Assembly (NCBI GenBank): GCA_963773605.1
Contig: CAVZBT010000002.1
Location: 372,001-436,000, forward strand
Reading direction: 5' to 3'
Origin: CAVZBT01 sp963773605
Lineage (GTDB): Bacteria > Acidobacteriota > UBA6911
DNA: 64,000 nucleotides
Positions 15,691 to 24,808 of the stretch are shown one piece after another. The notes below the pieces were generated by a model that saw only the letters and a program-made list of their open reading frames with translations, searched no databases and was not told the origin of the DNA. The position numbers were made by a program, and so were the translations under genes. Within the stretch, counting starts at the first letter, position 1, and the number at the start of each line of letters is the position of its first letter.

Positions 15691-15961
15691 CCGGTCCCCC
15701 CGATTGAACCCTCAGGATAGCGGTGCCGGGCGATCCGCGCAACACGTTGCGGTGAAAACCCCGAGGTCAGTCTCCTCCAACACTCGAAGAATCTCCCTGC
15801 GATTCAGACAGTGCGCAACGCCGCAAAAGCATCTTGGACACGGATGAACGCCGGCAAAGCTTGGCGGGGCGCTCTGGATGCCGCCACGGCGACCGGCGCA
15901 AAGCGCCGGCGGTTCTCGGGGCCGGCCTTGCGGCAAATGCGGTCATGCCCTGCAAGGAGAG

Positions 15962-15990
15962 TTGACAGGGGCGGCGGCATTCGTTAGGGT
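15962..15990 (+). promoter_or_regulatory. Sigma70-like promoter, probably leaderless, for the prolyl-tRNA synthetase
   Basis: TTGACA (15962-15967), a 17-bp spacer, then TAGGGT (15985-15990), only 8 bp before the ATG at 15999. Transcription would start at or next to the start codon. No ribosome site precedes the gene, which agrees with a leaderless mRNA. The rest of the ~300-bp divergent gap (15691-15961) shows no gene. Confidence 0.55.
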
Positions 15991-15998
15991 TCTTCGCT

Positions 15999-17439
15999 AT
16001 GTCCGATCTCAAACTGCCGTCCCGATCCGAAGATTTCTCCGAATGGTACAACCAGCTCGTGCTGCGCGCCGAGCTGGCCGACTACGCCCCCGTCCGCGGC
16101 TGCATGATCGTGCGCCCGTACGGTTGGGCCCTGTGGGAGAACATCCAGCAGGTGCTCGATCGCCGCTTCAAGGAGACCGGCCACTCCAACGCCGCGTTCC
16201 CGCTGCTGATTCCCCGCAGTTTCATCGACAAGGAGCGCTCCCACGTCGCGGGCTTCTCCCCCGAACTGGCGGTCGTCACAATCGGCGGGGGCGAGGAGTT
16301 GCAGGAGCCCCTGGTCATTCGGCCGACGTCCGAAACCATCATTGGGCACGCCTACGCGAAGTGGATCCAGTCCTACCGCGATCTGCCTGTCCTGATCAAC
16401 CAGTGGAACAGCGTCGTGCGCTGGGAGCTGCGCACCAAACTGTTTCTGCGCACGCTGGAGTTTTACTGGCAGGAAGGGCACACTGCCCACGCCACGTTCG
16501 ACGAGGCCGAGGCCGAAACCCGTCAGATGCTCGACATCTACGTCGACTTCGCCCGAAACGAAGCTGCGGTCCCCGTCATCCCGGGTCGCAAGACGGCGTC
16601 AGAGCGCTTCGCCGGCGCGGACCAGACGTATTCGATCGAGGCGATGATGGGGGATGGCAAGGCGCTGCAGGCCGGGACCTCGCACAATCTCGGGCAAAAT
16701 TTCGCGAAGGCCTTCGAGATACGGTACCTCGACCGCCAGGGGGAGCTGCAGTTCTGCTGGACGACGTCCTGGGGCCTGTCGACGCGCTTCATCGGGGCGA
16801 TCATCATGGTCCACGGCGACGACCAGGGCCTGATCTTACCGCCCCGGCTGGCCCCCATCCAGACCGTCGTGGTCCCCATCTTCAAGACCGACGAGGAGAA
16901 GAGCCCTCGTGCTCGAGGCCGGTCACAAAGTCCGCGGCGCCCTCCAGTCCGCCGGGATAAGAACCCGCATCGACGAGCGCGAAGGCCTCAGCCCCGGTTT
17001 CAAGTTCAACGACTGGGAGATGCGCGGCGTCCCGCTGCGGGTCGAAATCGGCCCGCGGGATGTCGCCAAGGGGACCCTCGTGCTCGCCCGCCGCGACAAG
17101 CCCGGCAAGGAAGGCAAGAGCTTTGTCCCGCAGGAGGGTGTGGGCGAGTCGGCCCGGAAACTGCTGGCCGAGATTCAGCAGGCGCTCTTCGATCGCGCCC
17201 TCGCCTTCCGCACCGCGCGCACCGCGGAACCGCGGAATTACGAGGAGCTCAAAGCCGCCGTGGAGACGGGATTCGCCTCCGCGTTCTGGTGCGGAAACCC
17301 CCAGTGTGAGGAACACATCAAGCAGGAGACCAGGGCGACCACGCGCTGCATCCCCCTCGAGCAGGAACCGGCCGAAGGGCCCTGTATCTATTGCGGTCAG
17401 CCCGCGCGCGAAAAGGCCGTCTTCGCCCGCGCGTATTGA
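15999..17439 (+). CDS. proS: Prolyl-tRNA synthetase, archaeal/eukaryotic type, with a single-base frameshift
   Basis: Charges tRNA-Pro. Class II motifs are clear in the first 300 codons (IRPTSETIIGHAYAKWIQSY; NQWNSVVRWELRTKLFLRT; TTSWGLSTRFIGAIIMVHGD). At about 16900 the frame breaks. Reading EEK then ALVLEAGHKVRGAL needs one base removed near 16902 (GAGAAGAGCCC instead of GAGAAGGCCC). The second frame continues through the anticodon-binding domain, a zinc-type Cys set (CGNPQCEEH and CIYCGQPA) and the family's terminal Tyr (FARAY). Corrected length is 479 aa, normal for the short type without the bacterial editing insertion. A sequencing or assembly error is likely for an essential enzyme; true inactivation would require another proS copy. 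Confidence 0.88.
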
Positions 17440-18007
17440 GTTCCCGGGATCAAAGTTTCCATGTTGGGAAACAACGGGAAAAATATGCGGCGCCGCATGT
17501 TCAGCGGCCCTGAACGGATATCCTGTGGAAAACTTTTTCACCAGGAAAGTCGATTGACGGTCGCGGGCGTGTCTGACAGAGTGATCGTGGTCGCTGTGAT
17601 TCGCGCGGCCCTTGAACACCGGCAGATGGGCGACGGACGGGCTTAACAGGTTTGTTCGTTGCGCTAGGAGGTCGAAGCCGGCCGGCGTCGAAGCCGGCAG
17701 GTGTCACCGGAAGAAAGCTCCGGTGGCGGCCAGCTACTTTCGACCGTCACTCGATCCCGGGCAGCGGGAAAGAGGATCCCGAAAGGGTCGGGTCAAGGGA
17801 ACGGAATCATCAGCGACCTTTTTTTGCCCTCCTCAAGAAACTCACCACCCGCCAAGCCCGTGTGGAGTGCGGCGGCTCGACGCCGCTTTGCGGTCGGCGC
17901 CTCGGCGCCGACGTTGGGCAGGCCAAGCTCGGGCGCTGAAGTATGTCTGTCGGTCTGCAGCCGAGCTGGGTTATCCTTGGGCGCTTCGTTCAGAAATGGG
18001 GGACTCT
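17440..18007. other. Intergenic region with direct repeat and a family A palindrome
   Basis: 568 bp without a convincing gene. It holds two direct copies of GTCGAAGCCGGC (17671-17682, 17687-17698) and a family A unit at 17862-17940 (GTGGAGTGCGGCGGCTCGAC, then GTCGGCGCC-TCGGCGCCGAC). Frames that stay open across it continue in frame into the downstream gene but show no protein-like composition. Confidence 0.6.
17862..17940. repeat. Family A palindromic unit
   Basis: Reverse-orientation core GGAGTGCGGCGGCTCGACGC followed by a GGCGCC-type hairpin (GTCGGCGCC/GGCGCCGAC). It lies between the prolyl-tRNA synthetase and the RraA-like gene. Confidence 0.8.
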
Positions 18008-18925
18008 ATGAAACCGTCCGGTCGCCGTACGGCACTTCCTGTGATGGTCCTGGTGTTTCTCTGCGCGGGTTCCGCCTTGGCCCAGCTGGGGATGTGGTCG
18101 GCCGAGCAGCGCAGGGAATTCACCCGCGAGTGGCAGGGGGAGCGCTTCCCCGACGGACGTCCCAAGGTTCCGGACGAGCTACTGGGGCGCCTGAAGAACG
18201 TCACCGCCGAGGAGGCCTGGGGGGTGCTGCAGGGGGCGGGCTATCGCTACCAGTTCGAGGGAGGATGGCGCGTGGTCAACCCCGGGGCACGCCTCGTGGG
18301 ACGCGTCGTCACGGCCGCTTTCATGCCGCTGCGCCCTGACGTGAATTCGGTGATCGCCGATTACGGCAAGAAGGAAGGAAGAAACCAGGCGGGCGGCCAG
18401 AACTCCTGGGTCATCGACACGCTCGTGCGCAACGACGTTCTCGTGGTGGACCTCTACGGCAAGATCAAGGACGGCACGTTCGCCGGCGACAACCTCTCCA
18501 CCTCGATTTTCTCTAAGACCGGGACCGGCCTGATTGTCGACGGGGCGGTGCGCGACGTCTCCGGGATATCCGAGATCGCCGGTTTCCGCTGCTTCGTTCG
18601 CGGCTTCGATCCTTCCGCGTTACGGGACGCGACCCTCATGGGCATCAATGTGCCGATCCGGATCGGGCAGGTGACGGTCATGCCCGGCGACGTCGTCGTC
18701 AGCGACCCCGAGGGCCTGACGTTCATCCCGGCTCACCTCGCCGAAAAGGTCGCGGATTCCTCGGAGCTGGTCCAGCTCAGGGACGAATGGGGGCACCAGA
18801 TGCTGCGCGAGGGGAAGTACACCCCCGGACAGATCGACAGCCGCTGGACGAAGGAGATGATGCAGGAGTTCAACGGCTGGGCCGAACAGAAGGGCTCCAA
18901 AGTCCGTATGAAAGTCCCCGATTAG
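18008..18925 (+). CDS. Exported RraA-like / demethylmenaquinone methyltransferase-family protein
   Basis: 305 aa from the ATG at 18008, preceded by GGGGGAC; a Sec signal peptide follows (MKPSGRRTALPVMVLVFLCA, cleaved near SALAQ). The C-terminal two thirds is an RraA fold: VVDLYGKIKDGTFAGDN, then GLIVDGAVRDVSG with the Gly/Asp/Arg-Asp ligands shared by RraA and class II HMG/CHA aldolases, and TVMPGDVVVSDPEG. Cytosolic relatives are aldolases or RNase E inhibitors. Export makes an RNase role unlikely, and an aldolase or binding role outside the cytoplasm is inferred. About 90 residues between the signal and the fold are not recognised. Confidence 0.85.
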   Translation: MKPSGRRTALPVMVLVFLCAGSALAQLGMWSAEQRREFTREWQGERFPDGRPKVPDELLGRLKNVTAEEAWGVLQGAGYRYQFEGGWRVVNPGARLVGRVVTAAFMPLRPDVNSVIADYGKKEGRNQAGGQNSWVIDTLVRNDVLVVDLYGKIKDGTFAGDNLSTSIFSKTGTGLIVDGAVRDVSGISEIAGFRCFVRGFDPSALRDATLMGINVPIRIGQVTVMPGDVVVSDPEGLTFIPAHLAEKVADSSELVQLRDEWGHQMLREGKYTPGQIDSRWTKEMMQEFNGWAEQKGSKVRMKVPD

Positions 18926-19069
18926 CCCGGAACCGATCCAGCCTGTATCCGAATCCAGCCGATGTACCCAGGGCGCCGGATTCGGGACAGGCTCGCGCCG
19001 GAGCCGCAGCGGCCGCAACTCGCGCGTATCTGGTGTTATGATGAGCCACTCACAGGGATAGCTCGCTGC

Positions 19070-19873
19070 ATGGACCATGTGTTGTTCGCCTTTCTGCTCA
19101 CAGTCCTCGCCGGGTTGGCGACCGGCATCGGCAGTGCGCTCGCCTTCTTCACGCATCGCACCAACACCCGGTTTCTCTCCATCGCGCTTGGCTTCTCGGC
19201 GGGCGTGATGATCTACGTGTCGTTTGTCGAGATACTGGCCGAGGCACGACTGGCGTTGAGCCTTGATCTCGGGGTGCGGACCGGCGCCTGGGCCACCGTC
19301 GCGGCCTTTTTCGGCGGCATCGGCCTGACGGCCGCCATCGACCGGCTGGTCCCCTCCTACCAGAACCCGCACGAAACCCGCATGGTCGAGGAAATCGATC
19401 GTGAAAACGGCAGGAACCGGCAGCTGATGCGGATGGGAATGTTTTCCGCCGTAGCCATCGCGGTGCACAACTTTCCCGAGGGGCTGGCGACCTTCGTTTC
19501 CGCCGTGAGCAACAGAACCCTGGGAATCTCTATCGCGGTCGCCATCAGCCTGCACAACATCCCGGAGGGGATCGCGGTCGCGGTGCCCGTCTTCTACGCA
19601 ACCAACAGCCGCAGGAAAGCCTTCCTCTATTCTTTCCTGTCGGGCATGGCCGAACCGCTCGGGGCGCTGCTGGGTTACTTCCTGTTCCTGCGCTACTTCA
19701 GCAACGGGGTCCGTGGGGTGGTTCTCGGCATAATCGCCGGCATCATGGTTTTCATCTCGCTCGACGAGCTCCTCCCCACGGCGCGCGAGTACGGCGAACA
19801 CCACCTCGCGGCCTATGGCCTGATCGCCGGCATGGGTGTGATGGCCGTCAGCCTCCTGCTGCTGACCCCCTGA
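19070..19873 (+). CDS. zupT: ZIP-family divalent metal transporter (ZupT-like)
   Basis: 267 aa with about eight membrane helices. It carries the ZIP signatures in two helices, AVAIAVHNFPEGLATFVSAV and ISLHNIPEGIAVAVPVF; the HNxPEG motifs form the binuclear metal site. A charged loop after helix 3 (NPHETRMVEEIDRENGRNRQ) is typical of bacterial ZupT, which takes up zinc and also iron or manganese. The start at 19070 is preceded by AGGGA. An extended -10 element TGTTATGAT lies at 19034-19042. It stands alone and is convergent with pdxH. Confidence 0.93.
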   Translation: MDHVLFAFLLTVLAGLATGIGSALAFFTHRTNTRFLSIALGFSAGVMIYVSFVEILAEARLALSLDLGVRTGAWATVAAFFGGIGLTAAIDRLVPSYQNPHETRMVEEIDRENGRNRQLMRMGMFSAVAIAVHNFPEGLATFVSAVSNRTLGISIAVAISLHNIPEGIAVAVPVFYATNSRRKAFLYSFLSGMAEPLGALLGYFLFLRYFSNGVRGVVLGIIAGIMVFISLDELLPTAREYGEHHLAAYGLIAGMGVMAVSLLLLTP

Positions 19874-19899
19874 AAGCCGTCAGCCATCACTCAGCGGGC

Positions 19900-20484
19900 T
19901 TACGGGTAGAGGCGCTCTTTGCGCCACGCTGCCCCCTGGCGCGTGTACAGCACGCGATCGTGCAGCCGGTCCAGCCGGCCGTGCCAGAATTCCAGCCGGT
20001 CGGGAATCAGGCGATACCCGCCCCAGAACGGCGGGCGCGGCACATCCCCCGCTGCGAACCGCTTCTCCACTTCACGGTAGCGTTCATGCAGCAACTCCCG
20101 GGCCGCCAGAGGCGCGCTCTGTTCGGACGCCCATGCTCCAATCTGGCTTCCGCGCGGCCGCGTGGCGAAGTAGGCATCCGACTCGGTTTCGGCCAGGCGC
20201 TCGACGGGCCCTTCGACACGGATCTGCTGCTCGATGGCCGGCCAGTGAAAGCACAAGGCCGCCTGAGGATTCGACGCCAGGTCGCGAGCCTTGCGGCTGA
20301 GGTAGTTCGTGTGGAAGACGAAGCCGCGCGCGTCGGCGTGGCGGACCAGAACCATCCGGACGGATGGCCGCCCGCGCTCGTCGGTGGTACCCAACGCCGC
20401 CGGTGTCGTGTCGACGCCGGCGCCCCGCGCTTGCTTCACCGCCTGAAGAAAGTCGGCAATCGGGTCTGCAATGGCCTTATCCAT
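19900..20484 (-). CDS. pdxH: Pyridoxamine 5'-phosphate oxidase
   Basis: 194 aa. This FMN enzyme makes pyridoxal 5'-phosphate from PNP/PMP in the cytoplasm. Visible motifs are RPSVRMVLVRHADARGFVFH (FMN binding), NYLSRKARDLASNPQAALCF, EGPVERL and the C-terminal WGGYRLIPDRLEFWHGR signature followed by RLHDRVLY. The length is close to the ~200-aa norm. The start at 20484 follows a purine-rich GGGGAAG; an upstream extension to 20634 lacks protein-like composition. No neighbour belongs to vitamin B6 metabolism. Confidence 0.95.
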   Translation of the reverse strand: MDKAIADPIADFLQAVKQARGAGVDTTPAALGTTDERGRPSVRMVLVRHADARGFVFHTNYLSRKARDLASNPQAALCFHWPAIEQQIRVEGPVERLAETESDAYFATRPRGSQIGAWASEQSAPLAARELLHERYREVEKRFAAGDVPRPPFWGGYRLIPDRLEFWHGRLDRLHDRVLYTRQGAAWRKERLYP

Positions 20485-20809
20485 CTTCCCCGTCCCCCCG
20501 CGTGCGTCCGCGGAACCTGTACGACAGGTTGCGATTCGGTTTGATGCCTGCGGCCCCCTGACCAATATTCGACTGCATAAACCATAGCACGTCGCGGGGC
20601 GCTCGATGACGCTCACCGGCACGTGCCGGGTCACCCGGATGATACTCCCGGCTGCAACGCTGCTGTCCCCGATCTGCCCGGCTCAGACGGCCGACGGCAG
20701 GAACCACCCAGCTGGAACGCGGGCAAGAGTGTCTCGATCTACCGGGAGCTTCTTCTGCTTCTGTCCAACCGGGAGACTCCGTCCTCGGAAAACCAGCAGC
20801 CGGTCTACG
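20485..20809. other. Intergenic region, no gene seen
   Basis: 325 bp between two minus-strand genes. Only a small palindrome CCGGCACGTGCCGG (about 20616-20630) stands out. I see no repeat of family A or B here. Confidence 0.5.
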
Positions 20810-22651
20810 CTAACGCAACGCCTCGCGCATCGTGTCGGCACCATCTTGATCAGGTGCCAGGTCCAGGCTCCGCCGCAGGTGGGCCCGGCCCTCGGTCGCT
20901 TTGCCCAGGAACTGGATGTAGATTCCCCCGAGATTCCGGTGGGCCAGGGCATCGGGCTCGAAAAGTGCCAGGGCTTCTTCGTAAGCCGCCGCAGCCTGGC
21001 CCCATGCGCCGAGCCCCATGTGGGCCCGGGCCAACTCGCGCAGCCGGGCCGGCTCGAACTTGCCGCTGCGCCCGGCGAAGCGGTCCAACAGCGACAGCGC
21101 CTCCCGGTACCGGGCCTGCGCATCAAGGCTGGCAGCCAGGTTGATCGCCGCCCCGGCATAGTCCGGGTAGAGCTCAAGGGCTTGCCTGTAGCCGTCTTCG
21201 GCCGCGCGGTAGTCGCCGCGGCTGAAGCGATAGTCTGCCCGAAGCACGCGCGCTTTGGCGCTCGCCGGCACCGCCCGTACCGCGGCCTCGGACAGAACAC
21301 CGTCGTCGTGCCAGTCCCGGTTGCGGGCAACCGTCTGCACGCCCCACGGGGCGACGCAGCACAGACAAACGACGACAAACCCGGGGCTGCGCGCCAGAGA
21401 CGGCAGGCCCATTGAGACCTCGCGACGCGCGAAGGCGCCGAGGTCACCCGCCAGCTGCGAAACAGCCCAGCAGAACGCCAGCGACGGCAGGTACAGGAAC
21501 CGCTCGGCCATCGTCGCCCCGATCGGCACCGCGATGTTCGACGCCACCGATATGGACACGAAGAAAAAAAGGAGCGCGAACAGGTAAACGGGGCGTTTCC
21601 TCCGGACCGCGAGTGCCGCCAGGACCAGGCCCGCCAGGATGGCGGCACTGGCGACAAACCGGGGGGCGAGCACGCTGTGCACGAGCGGAACCGCGTTGTA
21701 GGAATAGTCCGCGGAGAGCGTGAACGGCCAGGCGAGCAGCCCGAGGTAGCGCACCAGGACGGTTACGGCCGAGAGCACCCTCGTCCGCCCGTCCACAAAG
21801 GCGAGCGGGTTTTCCACGAACGTGATCTCGGGCTGGACCGCAGGCGCGACCGTGCCGAGCACGGCATAGCGCAGGGCGAGATAAACGGCCGAAACACAGA
21901 GCAACAGCCAGAGGCCGCGATTTCGCGCGAGTGCGCGGGCGCGTGAGGCGCCGGGCGCCGGGGGGGCGAAGGCACACATCAGCGCCCAGAGCCCCACCCC
22001 GACAATGGCGCTCTCCTTGGAAAGCAGCGCCAGCAGGTAGAGCGTCCCGCCCAAAGCCAGAAGCCGGCCGGCCCGGCGCGGCCCCGGCGTGTCGAGGTGG
22101 TGCAAGACGAGGAGGCTGCCGGCCAGGAACGCGGAGGCCATGATTTCAGCCCTGCCCACCACATTGGCGACCGCTTCGACGTGGACGGGGTGCGCGGCGA
22201 AGAGCAGCGCGGCGACGAAAGCGCCGGGCCGATGCCCAAGCACCACGGATCCCAGGCGGAAGAACAGGATGCAGGCCGCCAGGTGCAGCGCCAGATTCAC
22301 AAGGTGGAAACCCCCGGCGGACGGACCCGTGACGGCGTGGTTGAGGGCGAGGCTCACGTTTGTCAGCGGCCGGTAGAGGCTGTTCTCCGATGCATGCCGG
22401 TACCCGGTCAGCAGCAGCCCCGGGACGCCCGCGAGATCTTTCACCCTGGGGTCTTCCACCACGAGCGTGCGGTCGTCCAGGGTAAACCCGTTCGAGAGTG
22501 TGTTCGCGTTCAGAACGACGATGAACACGCCCAGGGTGGCATACCACCAGTACGCATTCCCGGCCCGTGTCGGTCGCGCCCTCTTCGCTTTCTTCAATGG
22601 CGGCAACCCGAAGGAATTTTCTGGAGCCGTTGAGGTGAGTCCCGTGCTCAC
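20810..22651 (-). CDS. TMTC/GT39-like multi-pass membrane protein with C-terminal TPRs
   Basis: 613 aa. After an N-terminal Lys/Arg-rich tail there are roughly ten membrane helices, with NGFTLDDRTLVVEDPRV and ENSLYRPLTNVSLALNHAV in the first outside loop and AAHPVHVEAVANVVGRAEIM near residue 150; these are the marks of the DUF1736/TMTC group of lipid-sugar-dependent O-mannosyltransferase relatives. From about residue 455 there are TPR-type repeats (FSRGDYRAAEDGYRQALELY; AARYREALSLLDRF; WGQAAAAYEEALALF). Acceptor and donor are unknown. It may be co-transcribed with the molybdenum hydroxylase genes upstream (37-bp gap). Confidence 0.83.
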   Translation of the reverse strand: MSTGLTSTAPENSFGLPPLKKAKRARPTRAGNAYWWYATLGVFIVVLNANTLSNGFTLDDRTLVVEDPRVKDLAGVPGLLLTGYRHASENSLYRPLTNVSLALNHAVTGPSAGGFHLVNLALHLAACILFFRLGSVVLGHRPGAFVAALLFAAHPVHVEAVANVVGRAEIMASAFLAGSLLVLHHLDTPGPRRAGRLLALGGTLYLLALLSKESAIVGVGLWALMCAFAPPAPGASRARALARNRGLWLLLCVSAVYLALRYAVLGTVAPAVQPEITFVENPLAFVDGRTRVLSAVTVLVRYLGLLAWPFTLSADYSYNAVPLVHSVLAPRFVASAAILAGLVLAALAVRRKRPVYLFALLFFFVSISVASNIAVPIGATMAERFLYLPSLAFCWAVSQLAGDLGAFARREVSMGLPSLARSPGFVVVCLCCVAPWGVQTVARNRDWHDDGVLSEAAVRAVPASAKARVLRADYRFSRGDYRAAEDGYRQALELYPDYAGAAINLAASLDAQARYREALSLLDRFAGRSGKFEPARLRELARAHMGLGAWGQAAAAYEEALALFEPDALAHRNLGGIYIQFLGKATEGRAHLRRSLDLAPDQDGADTMREALR

Positions 22652-22687
22652 CTCAATGACTCGAAGAGCTCAAAGAATCTCGCAGGA

Positions 22688-24808
22688 TCAGGCGCTGCGC
22701 GCCAGGGCCGCCTTGATTCTCTCGGGGGTCAAGGGGAGCCGGAACAACCTCACGCCGGTGGCGTCGAACAGGGCGTTCGCAAGCAGCGCCGCCATGCAGG
22801 TGATGGTCGGCTCCCCGCAGCCCTGCGGCGCCAGTTCCGGGTTGTCGACGAGCACCGTCTCGATCTCGGGAACCCACGAAAAACGCGTGATGTCGTAGGT
22901 ATCGTAATTGCGGTCCTTGATCTCGCCCCCCTTGAACCGGATCTCCTCGCTCAGGACGGAAGACAAGCCCATCTGGACGCACCCTTCCATCTGGATACGC
23001 GTCCCTTCAGGGTTGATGACCTGGCCGAGGTCCTGGGCGACGGTGACCCGCTTGACCGTCATGCGCCCGGTGGACCTGTCAACGGTCACTTCGGCCAGCG
23101 CCGCCACGCCGGTGTTCAGGTAATCCAGCAGGGCGACGCCGTAGCCGCGCCCGCTGGGCCCTTTGGCCGACGTGTACTTGAACTTCTCCGCGGCGGCGCG
23201 CAGCACGCGGACCAGGCGCGCGTTGGTCAGATTTTTCAACCGGAACTCGACCGGGTCTATTCCGGCCCGGGCGGCCATAACGTCGATGTGAGACTCGCGG
23301 GCAAAGATGTTGGTGTTGCTCCCAGGTCCCCGCCACGCACCGGTGGACAGCGGGCTGGGTCCCGGGGCTCCACGGGCGGCCCCGCCCGAGATAGTCCTCA
23401 GGTGGGGCACGTCGTAGATCATCTGTGAGCTGCGCTCGCCGGCGAAGTACACCTGGTAATCCCAGAAGAGGATGCGGTTCGAACGGTCCAGCCCGGAACT
23501 GATCTTCGTGAAGGCCGCGGGCCTGAACGTATCGTAGAAGAACTCCTCTTCGCGGGTCCAGGCGACCTGGACGGGCGCACCCGTCAACTTGGACAGGCGG
23601 GCCGCCTCGAGCGCCTGGCGCGCCTGGCTTTTGCCGCCGAAACCGCCGCCGACATAGGGGGTCAGGACGCGCACCTTTTCGGCAGGGAGGCCCAGCGCGC
23701 GGGCAAGCTCCTCCTGCACGCCGAACGGCCGCTGGGTCGAGGCCCACACGGTGGCCTCGCCGTCTTCGACGTGGGCGACGGCGGTATGGGTCTCGGTCGC
23801 CGCATGGGCGATGTAGGGTGTGAAATAGGTCTCCTCGAAGACGACGGCCGCCTGGGCGCGGCCGGCGGCAACGTCGCCCTTCTGCTCGATCGGCTCGCCG
23901 GGCGAGGCCGCCGCCTTCAGGCGCTCGAGGATATTGCCGTCGTCGACCGCCGCTTCGGGAACCGCGAATTCCGCTTTGATGAGGCTGAGTGCGCGTTCCG
24001 CGCCGTCCGGCGAGGGATGCAGCACGGCGACCAGATCGCCGTCGCGCACGAGCCGCGCCCCCTTAACGGTTTCCACGCCTGCGCCGTCCACGTTCTTCAG
24101 CTGCGCCCCGTGTGCCGGGGGCCTGAGGATCCGGGCGTACAGCATCCCGGGCAGACGAATGTCGCCGGCAAATTTCGCGCCGCCGGTCACTTTCTCGATC
24201 CCGTCTTTGCGCGGCAGCGACTTGCCGCAGACCTTGAAATCCGCAGGAAGCTTCAGGGCGGGCTTCTTCTCCAGGTGCTTCTCGATCTTCTGGCCCTTGG
24301 CAAGCGAACCATAGGACACGCGCCTTCCGCGATTGCCACGGTCAACGATGAAACCATCCTTCGCCGAGAGCCTGGCTGCCGGAACCTGCAGCCGTTCAGC
24401 CGCCACCAGAAGGAGCACTGCACGGGCTTCGGCCGCCGCCGCCCGCAACGCCGGCCCGAAGTACTTGATGCTGCGGGACCCGACGGTGCCTCCGTCCCAC
24501 GGGCACAACCGGGTGTCGCCCATCACCATGTCGACCGAAGCGAACGGCACCTCGAGCTCCTCGGCCAGCATCTGGGCTAGAGCCGTCGTGTTCCCCTGCC
24601 CCTGCTCGATCTTGCCGGAGTAACACGTGACACGCCCGTTCTCGCCGATCTTCAAGTAAGCGTTGAAATCGTCGGGGTACGCGCGCTGCTGCCCCGGGGC
24701 GAAGGGTTCGTCGAGCGAAAAGAATACAAACACACCCGGGCCGAGCAGCTTCAGAAATTCCCGGCGCTCCAGCGACCCGCATTCTCCGGGTTCATCGGGA
24801 TGCCTCAT
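22688..24808 (-). CDS. Molybdopterin-binding large subunit of a Tat-exported Mo hydroxylase (IorB/CoxL class)
   Basis: 706 aa. A twin-arginine leader (LERREFLKLLGPGVFVFF) shows export of the folded enzyme. Residues 30-180 resemble the isoquinoline 1-oxidoreductase-type N-terminal region (CYSGKIEQGQGNTTALAQML; PWDGGTVGSRSIKYFG). Aldehyde oxidase/xanthine dehydrogenase Moco-binding segments follow (VLTPYVGGGFGGKSQARQAL; GAWRGPGSNTNIFARES). The catalytic Glu is present in APQGCGEPTITCMAA near the C-terminus. The gene overlaps its [2Fe-2S] partner by 4 bp (ATGA), so translation is coupled. No FAD subunit is nearby, which implies electron transfer to a cytochrome or other membrane acceptor rather than NAD. 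The substrate is unknown. Confidence 0.9.
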   Translation of the reverse strand: MRHPDEPGECGSLERREFLKLLGPGVFVFFSLDEPFAPGQQRAYPDDFNAYLKIGENGRVTCYSGKIEQGQGNTTALAQMLAEELEVPFASVDMVMGDTRLCPWDGGTVGSRSIKYFGPALRAAAAEARAVLLLVAAERLQVPAARLSAKDGFIVDRGNRGRRVSYGSLAKGQKIEKHLEKKPALKLPADFKVCGKSLPRKDGIEKVTGGAKFAGDIRLPGMLYARILRPPAHGAQLKNVDGAGVETVKGARLVRDGDLVAVLHPSPDGAERALSLIKAEFAVPEAAVDDGNILERLKAAASPGEPIEQKGDVAAGRAQAAVVFEETYFTPYIAHAATETHTAVAHVEDGEATVWASTQRPFGVQEELARALGLPAEKVRVLTPYVGGGFGGKSQARQALEAARLSKLTGAPVQVAWTREEEFFYDTFRPAAFTKISSGLDRSNRILFWDYQVYFAGERSSQMIYDVPHLRTISGGAARGAPGPSPLSTGAWRGPGSNTNIFARESHIDVMAARAGIDPVEFRLKNLTNARLVRVLRAAAEKFKYTSAKGPSGRGYGVALLDYLNTGVAALAEVTVDRSTGRMTVKRVTVAQDLGQVINPEGTRIQMEGCVQMGLSSVLSEEIRFKGGEIKDRNYDTYDITRFSWVPEIETVLVDNPELAPQGCGEPTITCMAALLANALFDATGVRLFRLPLTPERIKAALARSA

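Noticed and set aside
17612..18007. N-terminal extension of the RraA-like protein
   Set aside because: The extension runs through a family A palindrome; the ATG at 18008 has a ribosome site and a signal peptide.
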